64,000 nt of DNA from Chamaea fasciata (lineage: Eukaryota; Chordata; Aves; Passeriformes; Sylviidae), in assembly GCA_029207755.1 (NCBI GenBank), contig JARCOQ010000006.1, forward strand, positions 14,978,890 to 15,042,889, given 5' to 3'. The position numbers and the translations under genes are program-made. Every line of letters begins with the position of its first letter. Within the stretch, counting starts at the first letter, position 1. The notes under the pieces were generated by a model. That model saw only the letters and a list, made by a program, of their open reading frames with translations. It was not told where the DNA came from and did no database searches. Positions 38,360 to 51,153 of this stretch are shown here, one piece after another.

Positions 38360-40254
38360 AACAAATATTACAAAATTGAATTTTATTGAGTTTCACACAA
38401 GATGCACTTATAAAATTGATACAGAATGTCATTCAACAGAAAAAAAAATGAAAGCAATTGGAAGCTTTCTTTAGCAACTGCTAAATAATTATAAAATAAG
38501 ATACACCAAATTGACAGATACTCTTAATTTCAATGTGTGAACATCTCCAATTAGTATAAAATACATCAAAAATTAAAGATTTCCAAATTTTTCCACAGCA
38601 CAAGTCCTCTTCTTTTTACTTTCATCCCTGAACATAACCACAGATTTTGGCCATTACTCCCACTGCTCTTTTGGGAGAGGAGAGGCTGAAAGACTGCAGC
38701 AAGGAGTTCCCACCAGAGCAGACAACCCTAAACTGTACAGCAGAGTTCTCTCAATAGCAAGTCTGCTCAGACACGTAACTCTGTTCAACTGCCTCCATCT
38801 GCTATATTACTGTAGTCCTGCAAGTTTCAGGGATTAGCAGATACATTTAACTTCACATGTTCATACAGCAAATAAAGTTTGGCTTTCCCATTCTGACAAA
38901 TTATGAAATTAGCAAAGAGCAAATTGTCTTCATTTGTTCAGCACTGAAATACTTTTATGATACCTTCCCTTGGAAAGTAAAATTGGTGCTTACTTGAATG
39001 TCTGAAACGCATTTTGGAAGCTAATGATGTGTTTTTACAACATATGAAGAATTTCTCATTAACCAAGGGGTCTCTTATGATAAAACTCTCCAGCCTATGT
39101 TTTGAGCTCAAATTGAATCCATTATTGATCTGAGGATTCCAAAAGTTCTTTTTTCAACCCTCCCAACTCTGCATCTCATACCAGAAATGAAGATGCATTG
39201 TAGTGCTTAAATGCTCTTTATAGATCTAGTCCATCTACTTAAGTTTGACTACAACCAATCAATTACATTAAATGGATAATTATGATTTGATTGTCAGCGT
39301 GAGCTTTTATAGGCATGTTCTCAGGCAAGTTAATACACAGATGTCATTCTTCTAAGAGTTAAATGCAAAATGCAGTGCAATGTTCTTTACTGCTGTGTTA
39401 ATGTCATACATACAGTTCCAACACAACACTTGTTTGCTGCAATTAACACTGCCGTTCCTTAACATTAGAAGTGCCCCTTTAATATTTTTTCCTACAGCAA
39501 CAAAAAATTCTCAGCTTTTAAAAGAAAATTTCTAAATTATTTGCCTTGCAGGACACATAACACATGAAATGAATATGCTTCATATTTGCTCAGTTAAGCA
39601 GAACCTTCATTACTGTGATCTTGCCTTGGTGTTTAGTATTCAGATAAAATACTAAGCAGTAAGTCTTTCACTTAAAGGCAAAATTTTATTCTGATTACAA
39701 GATTTTCAAGATACATCTTGAAAAGATTTTTGTTGACAAGAATAACTATCTTGACTTACTGTTTTATGTACCAATGCTTTATGTGTTTGTTGATATAAGC
39801 ACAAGTTTTGAATTCTGCTCGCAGATGTTTAATGAAACACGCTAACTGGATAGGCAAGCTTCCGGTCAAGTCGCCATACATTTCCAGGAATATCCTTACA
39901 CTGGAGGAATCTTCATGAAAGTGTTCTGGAAGCATGGTTTCACAATGCAGAACAGGGTTATGCTTTTTTCCAGTCTGTTTTCCAGAAAAGTGATACTGCA
40001 GCTCTGCCACCTGGCTAGAGAGACTCACGATCCACCACATTTTCCAAGAGGCAAGTTAGAGATCACTTACTTGACCTGACCAGATACCAAGCCAAGTTAC
40101 TTGTAGAAAGAAATTAATTTTTTTTTTTGCCATTAATAATTTAAGTTTTTAAATAAATATTTATGTGCCTTTTGGCAACTGTCCATTCTGGTAGCATCTG
40201 CTGTCCCAACAGCTCAGTATCCTTAGCACATTGATTTAAAAAAAAAATAAATTC
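38360..40254 (-). other. TAPT1: TAPT1 3'UTR (inferred extent)
   Basis: Downstream of the TAPT1 stop codon at 40257-40255, about 1.9 kb of AT-rich sequence reaches the best poly(A) signal. A second AATAAA lies at 39685-39690 (minus) and could give a shorter 3'UTR. A 94-codon minus-strand open frame at 39756-40040 lies inside this region and is reported as a finding. The end coordinate is an inference from the signal, not an observed transcript end. Confidence 0.55.
38382..38387 (-). promoter_or_regulatory. TAPT1: Candidate TAPT1 polyadenylation signal AATAAA
   Basis: The minus strand reads CTCAATAAAATTC, followed within about 20 nt by a T/G-containing stretch (TTTTGTAATATTTGTTT) that fits a downstream element. 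It is the last canonical signal seen before unrelated intergenic sequence. Confidence 0.5.
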
Positions 40255-40484
40255 TTAGTCAATTCTGTTTCCACAAATAGTAAACCTGTCTATCTCCAAC
40301 AAGTCTTTCTTTGCAGACCTGTGTTTTAACTCTGAACTGTCTTGGCTTATATCTTTTTCTTCTCCATCAGGAGTTGTCAGAAATTGGTCAGAATTGCTTG
40401 TTACAAGTAAAGATGGCATATTCTCCTTCTGATGCACTGGTTGATTGGTAACTGATGTAGAACCGTTTTCATCTGTGGAAATTC
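40255..40484 (-). CDS. TAPT1: TAPT1 last coding exon (C-terminal tail and stop)
   Basis: TAPT1 (transmembrane anterior posterior transformation 1, DUF747 family) is a multipass membrane protein. Mouse mutants show axial homeotic transformations, and human mutations cause a severe skeletal dysplasia with ciliary defects. This exon follows the acceptor TTTCAACAG at 40485 and encodes the conserved cytosolic tail: the motifs QPVHQKEN, LLVTSNSDQFLTTPDGEEKD and DLLEIDRFTICGNRID, ending in a stop at 40257-40255. The last 50 or so residues are nearly identical to mammalian TAPT1. The first codon (Gly) is completed by the G that ends the previous exon. Minus-strand reading frames and neighbouring exon phases agree. 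It would be exon 14 in the human numbering. Confidence 0.98.
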
Positions 40485-40963
40485 CTGTTGAAACAGAAGG
40501 CAATTACAAAGATAGTAAGGAATTTAACATAGACATATTGATACAATGTACAACATCCAGATTCATCCAAAGGTGTCCTGAAAAAGTGTGCTGCAACAAG
40601 TCAGCCGAAGCAACAGAAAAATGCTTTCTGGAAGCCACTACCTCTTCTCAGCTTTACTGTAAGAGATTTCGTTTTCTGATTCAGAAAATACGCAGAAAAT
40701 AAATAGAAAAAAACAAATTATACAGAAGTTTAAATAATCAGCAAGAGCATAATCAGCAGAAGTTAGGACATACATGCTTATTTTTGTTGGCTTAAGCAAA
40801 AAGATTTCTGATGGTCCTTGTGTGAACCACACAAATGTTTGCTACTGAAATGAACAAAAGGAATCTCTGTGGCAGGAACTAGATGTGCCTAATCCTCTAC
40901 AGAAGTACAATAAACCTGCCCTCTCCAGGGATAGCTAATAAATGACTCATGCACTGCTATGCA

Positions 40964-41001
40964 CTTTAATAGCACTGGCTCCTAAAGCAGTGCTATTAAA
41001 G
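40964..41001. repeat. Perfect 14-bp hairpin in the last TAPT1 intron
   Basis: CTTTAATAGCACTG (40964-40977) pairs exactly with CAGTGCTATTAAAG (40988-41001) around a 10-base loop. The arms are too short for a typical microRNA precursor and no transposon ends are evident. Confidence 0.85.
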
Positions 41002-41750
41002 ATGTCTATTTTTATTCCTGTCTCTTACTTTAGTGAACTGAACACTGGCTTCATTAACCTAGGATATTGGTAGGTAATATCCATGTATTTTTTCTGTATT
41101 TTGTTAAAATGGTTAAAGAATTAAAATGCACAAGCAAATGACAAGGAGATAAGAAAAGAAGACAAGAAAAAAAAAATCTCCTCCTCAGTAAAGACTGAAT
41201 TATTGTTTGTAAAGGAATCTGAAAAAATCTGACTGATGTTGAGAGTACTGCAGACCAGCCCAGGGAAATGTTACATGTCACAATGGCAGCACTATCCAAA
41301 TTACTACAAAAAACTTATTTCTGCAAACATCCACACACAGTCTGCCATCTACTATTTAGAAGTACATGGGTTACCTACCCTCTAATCATATGCAAGTTAA
41401 AGGTACTAAACTTGCATTGAGAAAGGAGACAAGTAATTTTAACTCTAATACTTGGTTACAAACATAAGCATTTTCTAACCCAGCAGCTTCCAGATGTAGC
41501 TGGTCAGCCTATAAATGATTACCAGTAATTAGAGCTTTCATCCTCCAAGAGCAAGTTTTAGAATTTTATTCTCCAAAATTTTAACTGTTTTTGTGGACAA
41601 GGTGGAAACTCTTAAAAATTAACTGACTTAAATGATAAGCTAGCAGAAAGGAGACCAGACAAATCAATTCCCTTACCCTCATCCTAATAAGAGGTGGGTT
41701 GAGAGACTGTATTGTAAAAACCTGATAAGTGAGGCACAGAGATTAACTAA

Positions 41751-41795
41751 TACTGCAGAGCCCAGCAGTAATACTGCAGCAGAGCCCAGCAGTAA
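41751..41795 (+). repeat. Short tandem duplication in a TAPT1 intron
   Basis: TACTGCAGAGCCCAGCAGTAA is followed directly by TACTGCAGCAGAGCCCAGCA and GTAA: two copies differing by an extra GCA. Confidence 0.9.
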
Positions 41796-42807
41796 TAATG
41801 CAAAAGCTGAGGGAAGGTAAAATCATTCTTTCACGTAATCAAGATTTCTAGCAAATAAAAAGGTGTTAAAAAAATACAAAATCCCCAAAAAACTGTAAAA
41901 TTGAGTTTTTCCCATCACCAGTGGAAGCTAGAAATAGACTGAATAAAATCCACAGAACCTTTTTGGTTGCTACTTTTTGCTCAAAATCTTTCCAGTGAAG
42001 AAAATAAGCATCCCTGCTACTTCAGCTCAAAATAGTCTTCAGGATTTATATACTGTAAGTTAAAGCTCAATATAAGAAAGTACAACTTACTAAGTCTCAT
42101 ACCCAAATGCAGTAATAGAATGTTTATCATCATTATAGTCCTCTAATGGAATACAAAATTGAATGTTAATATGAATTCAGAACAATTTATATCACATTCT
42201 TTCATCATGAAAGTAAAGCAGTTGTGTGAATTTGAAAGTAAACATTTGCACCAAACTTCTGCCTGATGTGATTTGACACATGAGATATAGAGGTTTATGC
42301 CAAACAGTGGCAGATCCTTAACTCTGCCCTTGCTGGCGAGACACTCTGATGACTAATGAGCACCTTGCACTTCAAGCTGTTCCAGTTGCTGGCAAGCCAT
42401 GGAGGGAACACAATAAAAGCCCCACTGTAAAGTTCTCTAAGGCTCTCATTGAGCTTTTCCCACAGGAAGATGCAATCCAATTCAGTTGACGGGAACAATG
42501 AAGGTTTCTGTTTCCTTCTATAATGTGTCACACAAATAGAATAATGCCATATTCCCATTATAAGTGAGGACCTGTAAGAGGAAATTGTGCTGCAAAGACT
42601 GGAAAAATGGGCTAGAGACCCACTGAAATTCCTATCTGGATTTCATAAAGCTTTTCATTATGTGTTCATGACAACTACAATTAATTATACCTATGTGTAA
42701 ACCTACCCTGTTTTACTTTGATTTCCATGAGAAATACAGATTGCTTCCCTACTAAACTCAAGCACTGTCACAGATTATGTGTAAATATTCACTTATTTGT
42801 GCAGTGA

Positions 42808-42884
42808 CATGGCAGAGAGGGCTGGACTAGATGGTCTTTAAAGGTTCCTTCCAACCCAAACCCAACGATTCTATGATTATGATT
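42808..42884 (+). mobile_element. CR1 LINE 3' tip, severely 5'-truncated
   Basis: Plus-strand GGGCTGGACTAGATGGTCTT, then AAAGGTTCCTTCCAACCCAA and the terminal ...GATTCTATGATTATGATT. These are the last about 75 bp of a CR1 element, in the intron between the last two TAPT1 exons and antisense to the gene. Confidence 0.92.
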
Positions 42885-43162
42885 TTAAAACAAAATCATG
42901 TTTCTATTCCATTGTTTCTATTACCTCTACATATCACAATGAGATCTTATCAGAGATATGAGAATTTATTACCAAAAGAAGATGTCTGACCCAAAAGCAA
43001 TAAATTCTATTGTATTTACAGACTTTTGTTCACAGCTGTTGTATGGCACAATTAAGGTCCAGCAAAAGGGTCTGTGCAGCAAACATTGTTATGCATCTGG
43101 TTTAATACCAAATTTAGCCCGAAAAATTTTCACTGAAAACAAACCAAGGCAGTTAGCCTTAC

Positions 43163-43323
43163 CTTGGGTAGATTTAAATGTGCCTTGCTGTTTGCCAGCT
43201 GGCTTCCCTGGGGTGGCAGTCAGGACAGGATTGAATAATTTCTCCTCCATTTTTGCTTCCTTTACATATTGACATGATTTGCCCAGCAATACAATGCTGT
43301 TAAGGACTTTGAGAGAGATTAAC
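43163..43323 (-). CDS. TAPT1: TAPT1 penultimate coding exon
   Basis: Bounded by the acceptor TTTTTTCCAG (ends 43324) and the donor CAAG/GTAAGG (GT at 43162-43161). It encodes 53 whole codons with one flanking base on each side. It begins LISLKVLNSIVLLGKSCQYV, the end of the last membrane segment followed by the conserved KEAKMEEKL, then a less conserved hydrophilic linker (NPVLTATPGKPAGKQQ) where bird and mammal proteins differ. Human exon 13 equivalent. Confidence 0.97.
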
Positions 43324-46300
43324 CTGGAAAAAAATTAGTTTACATATTTGCATTAGCGTATTAAAATAATTGCATATTATTCATACTGCAATTATTAATA
43401 TGAAAATAACTGCATACGGTAAGTGCTGTCTTAGAAGGATTAGCTAACAAATTAAATCCTTTCAATATCAAGATCAAAAGGTAATTTCTTTCTCCTAACA
43501 ATTTGTTTCAGATTCAATGCCTAATTTTCTTTTTCCTCCAGAAAGCATCTAGAGGAAAACATCAAGTTTTATTATTTAACTAAAGGACTACAAGGACAGT
43601 TAAGCAGCCATTTAAGACATCAAATATTTAAACACAGAATTTAAAAGTGTCCTCAACACTGCAAGTCCAAAATAAATGCACCCAAATTATGTGTGCCCAG
43701 CCAAGGATCTCTAGTAGACTTGGAACCACAGGACAGCAAATAGAGAACCATGGAATCATTAAACCAGCACTGACAAGTCCAATATCTAGCTTTTATAAAC
43801 TATAGGCTAATCATAGTAAGTCCTTTTTCACATCACAGAAGACAGTCCATGAAACTCAACAGATCTAAAGAGGCTGCACTGCATTACCATCTCAGCACAG
43901 CCCAGATGATGGCAAATTCTTTTTCTACTGTGACTAAATTGCAGCACAAACTTCAGAAAATCACTCAGTCTCTTTCACACGGGCCTCTGCATTTGAAGAA
44001 AAGGAAGGCCTCATCTACCATCAAGTGCTTTTTTACCACTCATCAGAGTTTTGCAAAATCTAATTTTCATTACTAGCAACACATGACTCATAGAGCAATG
44101 TCCACTCGAGGGAGAAAAAGCTCATTGCAGAACGACAAGGAGAGAGTGATCTGTTCTCTGCAGGATGAATGAAGTACTCTCTATGCAAATCAAGCTATGT
44201 AACAAGAATGAACCAAATGCAGACTCTGAATTCATTCTCCACTCTCTGAAAAGTCTGTTTATCATGTAAATCATTAACAGACTAAAAAGACAACTTGGAA
44301 TGAACATTCAGAGATCCATGGAGCAGGTCTAACTGCTTAATCATAAAGTGACACGAGCACACTCCAGCAACAGCTCCTCTAACCGTATAAGTGTACTCAG
44401 AACTTGTCAAACAGAAAAACAAACTACACCACACTTTTAAGGGTAAAAATAAGTTTTGTTTATTCCACTTCAATAGAGAAATGGAAGAATGAGCAGAGCA
44501 CATCACTTTCAGTACTCAGAAGAAAGTGACATTTTAGTATCCAAGCAACCACAAAGAAGGCATCATTTTATACAGGTTGAAAGCTATGCTTCTCTTCAAT
44601 TCTTTTATATTAGTGGGACAGATTTTATTTCAGAGAGTTGAGAAGCTCTCCTTCATTTTTAATGTTTTAGGTGTTTTTCTTATGCTTCTTATGTAACATG
44701 TTTTTGCTTTGAGAGAGGTTTCTACAGCTTAGTTTGACTCTGATTTAATGAGATCAGAAGTGTAAAAGGCCATAAATCACCACTTCCCTGTATCAGTTCC
44801 AGCTTCTCACGGAAAATTATGCAAGCATGTCTAGCAATTCTCCTTTATTCTTTTCTGCCAGCCTACCCCAGGCTTAGATTTCTAACAAGAATGTAAGTTT
44901 GCAGTTGTTCAAAATTCTAGAAAAAGAAAACTCAAGGGTTTTGTTGGCAAGTCTCTTGAACTACAATTAAAGTTTAACTAGAGTTGTTGATAAACAACAC
45001 AAAATTAATTCATCCATAGTGTAGGCTCAATTCTTTGCCCAGTTAACTGCTTCAGATTTTATCATGTCATTTCTTACATATCTATGCTATTATGTTTGTA
45101 TTCTATATATATTCTCACATCTTATGAAAAGCTGAAATTTATGTTCAGAACAAAAATTACTTGAAAGATGCAAGAGGTGAGCTAGCTCCAAGTCTGAGAT
45201 CACAGCAAAAGTAAAAATTTGTTCTCACTTTTCATTAAGGACAAAAATAGACCAAAATGTATTTACTTTTGTAACATATGTCTGTCAAGAGCAGCATTTA
45301 ACATGTCATGTTAATCACATTACTTCTATCTGCCCTCCATTCTCCAAGCAACAGACAGTAAAAAATCCTGAGCTGCAGCAGTGCAATGGTAGAGGTAGGA
45401 AAATATTACATATATTGGGAAAAAAGGAAAAAAAACCACTGAGCAGGATGAAAGTGCTGACCTTGGTATTCCACAGCTTGAATGTGATGATCAGGGCATA
45501 GTGCTTTGAATTATACAAAGCTGGCTTTAGGGAGAACATGGGCACAGCATGTTGTATACTGGGGAAAAAAACAAAGTATGGTGCAGAGGAATGTGGCTAA
45601 AATTTTACTGTTTGGCCTGTGTGCAACATCTCAAAGTCTTAGTTATCTGACACTAAACATATGTGTCCCTACACTGATGTAGACAAAATGCATGTGATCA
45701 AGCTCTATTTTTTGCAGATCAGGGTCAGACAAGAGATAAGAGCCGACGTATCAATAAAGAATGTGTGGTAATCCTGCTCTTTTCACAAGTTATTGTAGAA
45801 CAGTAGTCTCCTCTCTTCCTGCTGAACCACTGCCTCAGCCTTAGAAGTCTTACTGCCTTCACTTAAAACACAACTTGGTAGGACACTGGAAGAAGTACTC
45901 CCACAATACTGCAGGCAGGTTTTTTCTTCCATCAGCAACTTGAAACCCTTCATTGCTTATGGTCAATTTTGAGAGACAACAAACAATGGCAGTGCAGTAT
46001 GCAGCTTTCCTAGAAAGTGGCCATCCACAGATAGTACACAGAAAGTGCCTCAAGACAGACAAACTGAATTGGGCGCAAAGTACAGTTATGCAGCCTCAGA
46101 AGCACCTATCAACAGGTGAGAAGTTAAAGGTAAGACAAGTATAAACTGACTTGGCAGTGAAGGGATGCTGATGGGATACTTGCACATCATCAGCAATGGA
46201 AAATGAATTGCCACAGAACACTGTATTTCTTGACTAAGATTACTTACTGACCCCACCCTTCCCAGGTAAGGTGAGCCTTGCATTTATTTTTTTTTTTTCA

Positions 46301-46746
46301 ACAGCAGTTTCCTAAACCAAAGTAAACCTTGCATTTAACTACCTGAGAGAAAAATTCATGATCTGCTCAGAGCACTTGAACTGCTTATTTTTGTTGGCTT
46401 ATCGAATCGTTTAGTCTTTTTACAGAAAACTTCCTTCCTTGGAATTCAATTTCCTTTTTGACACAGAAGTATGCTGCTTGTCTCTCAGATTCTCTCAGTC
46501 TTTTAGCAGTGAGTTATTTCCATTACTGAAGTTACTTATTGAGGGCTATAATCCCCCAATGTAGTCACAGTACTTAGGGACAAATCTGCACTCTCAATTT
46601 CAGATTATGAGCATAAGGGTTTTAAGTTTATGTTCTACTGAATATAAACTCTTTTTATCCTTACATCCAGAAGTATCAACAGAAACTGCTTTCACATATG
46701 TAATCAAATAATGGTGAATGCTTTTCAGTTGTGTGGATTTACTTAC

Positions 46747-46823
46747 CCACAGTAGAACAGCACAACACAAACATAAGCTAAGACTCCTTGTACTTTTATT
46801 GAGCTTGTTACGACTCTGATGAG
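46747..46823 (-). CDS. TAPT1: TAPT1 coding exon (membrane segment)
   Basis: Acceptor CTTAAAACAG ends at 46824; donor TGTGG/GTAAGT has GT at 46746-46745. It encodes LIRVVTSSIKVQG followed by the hydrophobic VLAYVCVVLFYCG, matching mammalian TAPT1 with conservative changes. Length 77 nt (25 codons plus two bases); the split Gly codon is completed by the next exon. Human exon 12 equivalent. Confidence 0.97.
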
Positions 46824-48080
46824 CTGTTTTAAGAATAAAAGTTAAAATTTAGCACACAGTTACTAATAGAACATTGTAACAAACATTTTTTATTTGGTAA
46901 ATTCAAGGAAAAGTAGAAACATTTACATTAACAGAAATTTAGTCTAATGTTCCCCTTGGCAGTACTAACTACTCCAGATTTTGATTTGGGTAAGCATTAT
47001 ACCAGCACTTAGTTGAAACTTTGCCAAAACCAGAGTCTGACAGTGTTTCCTTAACACTTACTTTCTAGCAAAATAAGAAGTGGAAAAAACCTCCAAAACT
47101 CAAAGGTTAGAAGAAGAGTTAACAAAATTTGAGGAAAATGTCAAGAGATGCAATGCAGAACAGAATCAGTGTTACACACTATGCTAACCTTATGATTACA
47201 AAATTGCTTTGTGGACAAGGCATATGACTCCCAAGTTTGACTAACAAATGGATCCTGAAATTTCAGTTTCATTTCAGTAGTTTAAACAAATCCTGTGAAT
47301 AGTATTTTTCCCCATCTCTATGGGAGAATATTACACTTAAGTTAATTCATACTGCTGTTCTTCCAGGAACACTGTGCATTAGCATATTTGCTGACAAAGC
47401 ATGTACAGATCCCCAGCATTATGATAACTACTGCTTGTCTACATGTGTGTATGGGGAAAGTCAGAGCAGCTATTTAGAGAAAACATTCTGCAATAGTTCA
47501 TTCAGGACAGCATGTGGAGACAGTTCCATTAATGAAGTCATTCATTTTATAGCAACATGTATGTATAACAAAGTCAACTATTTCAGAGTGATGTACTCAA
47601 CAACAGCTCAGGAGCTCAGTGCCCCATATAAAAGAATATTGGGTCATTAAGCCTGCCATTACAGGGACAGCCACAAGGACTCCTATGAAAAACCTAAATA
47701 AACTGCTGCACTACTGCTAACCTTCTGGCAACCAGCTGCTTTGACTATTCCAAATGAATGAATAGGACAACTGCCAAAAGGAATATATGTTTAGTAAACA
47801 CAGATGTAGTTTAATTTCACTGGTACAGTTCAAGTTCTTACCAATTCTACAAAATTAATATATATTTGATTTTCTGTGAAAGGATGAGAAACAAAAATGC
47901 ATTTGTGAAGCCACAAGTAGTATGTGATATAGGTTATACTGAGTGTTAACCTTTCAGCATCATTTAAGTTACTTCAGATGATAATTTCATCCTCAATACA
48001 TGCAGCTAGCTATTTCAGAGGGACACATTCTCAAAGTGAGATCTTATTGACAGAAAACTGATAGGAATGACACAACTTAC

Positions 48081-48149
48081 TAAAACAGCCAGTGGAAGAG
48101 GAATGAAACCCATTCTTCTGGAAACTGAATCACTATAATCTGTATATGC
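48081..48149 (-). CDS. TAPT1: TAPT1 coding exon
   Basis: Acceptor TCTTTTCCTAG ends at 48150; donor TTTTA/GTAAGT has GT at 48080-48079. Exactly 23 codons: AYTDYSDSVSRRMGFIPLPL followed by AVL. This is practically identical to mammalian TAPT1 and sits between cytosolic and membrane parts. In phase 0 on both sides. Human exon 11 equivalent. Confidence 0.98.
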
Positions 48150-49528
48150 CTAGGAAAAGAAGAGGAAGAATAATGAACTACTTATGCAAAGGAATGAGCT
48201 TATTTTAGTTTGGCACACCCTCCAGATAAGAATAAAGCTCTGTTAACAAACACTATAGTGGTATAAAGTGTACCTATTCACATTTTGGAATTCAAATGGA
48301 GATAGCTGCACTCTCAGACAAAAATATAATACTACCATGACCAGTAAGATTAGCTTCAGTGCTCCAAATCAAGAGCAACTGGGGTATAATACAAATCTCT
48401 AAATCAAGAGCAATTAGGACACTGAATCCAAAGGCACTATGATATTTCATTTGTACATTATTACCAGCTTAGAGACCTTTCTGTATTAATTTGACTGATC
48501 CTCAAATACTCTACAGAAAAAAAACTGTTACAGGGAGAAAAGAATAATTATCCACCACACTAGCAATTTTAAATCATTCTACAAACATCTATAATTAGCC
48601 TTCAGATAACTGTGTTAAAATTATTTTGAAAATATTTTTACATTTGAATTTAAAACACAAGTACTTTGAATGACAGCTTGCCTGCAGTATTGAACATCAC
48701 ACCAAAGTTAGTGCCTAAATGATGCTATTTTATTTCCCACAGAGGCTCCTTGGGACCAGTACTGGAATTTTCAAAACTAATAAACTGGTGTTTTTATTAT
48801 TTAGAAATTATTATTAATTAATTGTAGCTGATGGTGTCTAGCTTCTTTATAAGGTTTAACTACTGCATTCCTCATAACAGCTCAAGAAAACTACAGAAAT
48901 CATAGTAATAAAGTTTATTTAATAGGTATAGCACACATCTAAAGCACTGATGAGTGGAATGCTAAGAGGTGAAACCTAACGAGTCCTCATGCATGAAAGG
49001 TGTGCAGTAAACAGCTTTCCAAAAAATGGTACTAATTCAAAACAAGTGGTGTGTTCTATAAATACCCATGACATGACAGTAACATGCATAGTGCAAACAT
49101 CTCTAAACATCTGTGCACTCTGTCTGTAAGGAAATAGAAATTCCTAATGAATACTGTGTTTTAACCAAACACAGTTAAAATACCATGAAATAAAACAGCA
49201 ATCTAAAATTACCTTGCTAAGTTTACTTACTCCCCATGGATGTCAAAAATGTGAAGTTTTTACAACTGACCCCTTACTGTAAGTATATTTGGAAGAGACT
49301 ATTCAGCAGTATATTAAATAAAGCTCAAACTGACCCGAATAACTAGATAAAAATAATATAAATAATAAAGAAATATTTCTGTTATCTCATACTAAAGCAA
49401 GAGCAGAGTTTCAGCGTTGCAGGAATGTAATAGTACTGCATGTATTTCTTTAAGTGTTTGTTCCAATATCCCCCCCGTAACAATTGTGTTAGTTAATACA
49501 GGAAAGTGCATTTTATTTCCAGGCTTAC

Positions 49529-49588
49529 ATTTTTCTGTCGACTGCTAACAAGGTCAAATGCAAGACTGGCTCTGTATTCACTGTAGAC
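49529..49588 (-). CDS. TAPT1: TAPT1 coding exon (20 codons)
   Basis: Acceptor CTTTTTCCAG ends at 49589; donor AAAAAT/GTAAGC has GT at 49528-49527. Encodes VYSEYRASLAFDLVSSRQKN, identical in my reading to the mammalian protein. Sixty nucleotides, phase 0 on both sides. Human exon 10 equivalent. Confidence 0.98.
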
Positions 49589-49783
49589 CTGGAAAAAGTC
49601 CAGCACATCAGATGTGTGATTAATTTATTGTCACACTTTATAAAACCAACACAGATATTAATAAAGTATTTCCATAAAATATTACAAAATTATGCATTTG
49701 CTGAAAGAGTCAAAGCCAGTTTTTCTGAGGTCTAACTGTACTCTTCAACAGATGAGCCTCTATTCCGCAATAAAGTAATTTGC

Positions 49784-49804
49784 ATATATATATATATATA
49801 TATA
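49784..49804. repeat. (AT)n microsatellite in a TAPT1 intron
   Basis: About ten AT units, followed by CACAACAAACAAACAA. Confidence 0.95.
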
Positions 49805-51043
49805 CACAACAAACAAACAACACTATGCTATGCTTTAGGAATTGAATGAGACTTCATAAAATTACTGAGTTTCAGGATCATGACAAACACAAAATAACAG
49901 AAATCACATTAATCACATTTAGTTTCTTTCCCCCACAGTTCATAACTGCTTTTAAGCTACAGGAAAGCTAGCCCTGAGATTAAATTAAACAAAGAAGAGA
50001 GCTTTCTTATACACTAAGCAAATGATCCTATGAAAAAAGCAAATTGTATCTGAAGATGAATTAAGTTTTTCCTTCTCTTTAAAACAGTTCAGCATATTAA
50101 GAAAGAAAAGCATCTATTTTAAGCATAAGTGGCAGGACAACTTGCTCTGCAGGTGTTAATAATTCTGCAAAAAGTCTGACCTAGCAACCATAAATCTTTA
50201 GCTTCATACATAAACCCCACAAAGTTTATTAAATAAACCTTGCAAAATTGCCAGTAACTACCCCCATCCTCCAGCTGTTTCAGCACTCTGAAGCATGCTA
50301 CGTTTTTGGCTACCATGACTTCATTACTGCTCTTTTCCACACTCTCTACATGAAAGTAGGGCATGCATAAATGCCTCTGGCATAAGGGAGCTTATTAAGT
50401 GCATCTATTACACTTGTTTCTACACCCCACAATGTAGTTACTTTGGAGATGCTGAAAAAGAAAGCACTTCACAAGTTCTGATCTTATTTCCTGAGAAGTG
50501 GTTTTAACAGTGAAAAGACTCTAACTCTCATGTTCACAAATTTATCAAGCATGTTTGAATTCACGCAGTGTGGAACACAAATGGTGTATGTATCATGCTG
50601 CAACACACAAAAAGCTACCTCATCTACTGCTTTAAAAGAAGGACTGGATAATATATGCGGCTTAAGAAATTTCAGGAGTGGGAAACTAACATAACCTACT
50701 TCATATTAGTGCTCCAGGGACAGTGGGAAAAAAAAGTATCTCTGATTTCAGATTCCACTTTTAACACACATGCAAGAATAGAGTTAATCAAGTTATACAA
50801 TGCTTGCAATAATTTATGCATCTGGAACTACGAATTTAAAAGCAGAGGTTTAGTTACACATTATAAAGATCCTCAAAAGTATAGTATCAGGAAATAAGCA
50901 AGCTTTCCCAAGTGGTATCGAATATATGAAAATAACAATTTTTTTTATTTTCTGCACTGGAAAAAATTGTAATATTAAAAAAAAAAAAGGCAAAATTAAA
51001 TACAATTTAAAATAGCACCCAGCATTCCAAACAGGATACCTAC

Positions 51044-51153
51044 ATCTGCGGTGATGTCATTGAATTTTGTTATAAAGGCATGTTTCACAATATCCACTGC
51101 AATTTCTGAAGCAACCACCATGCAAACATCTGGGAATAACACCCAAAGGTGAT
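51044..51153 (-). CDS. TAPT1: TAPT1 coding exon (core of the DUF747 domain)
   Basis: Acceptor CACAACCTGCAG ends at 51154; donor GCAGAT/GTAGGT has GT at 51043-51042. The first two bases complete an Asp codon, then 36 codons: HLWVLFPDVCMVVASEIAVD followed by IVKHAFITKFNDITAD. One conservative change from the human sequence (VV for VI). This is the most conserved part of the family down to yeast homologues. Human exon 9 equivalent. Confidence 0.98.
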
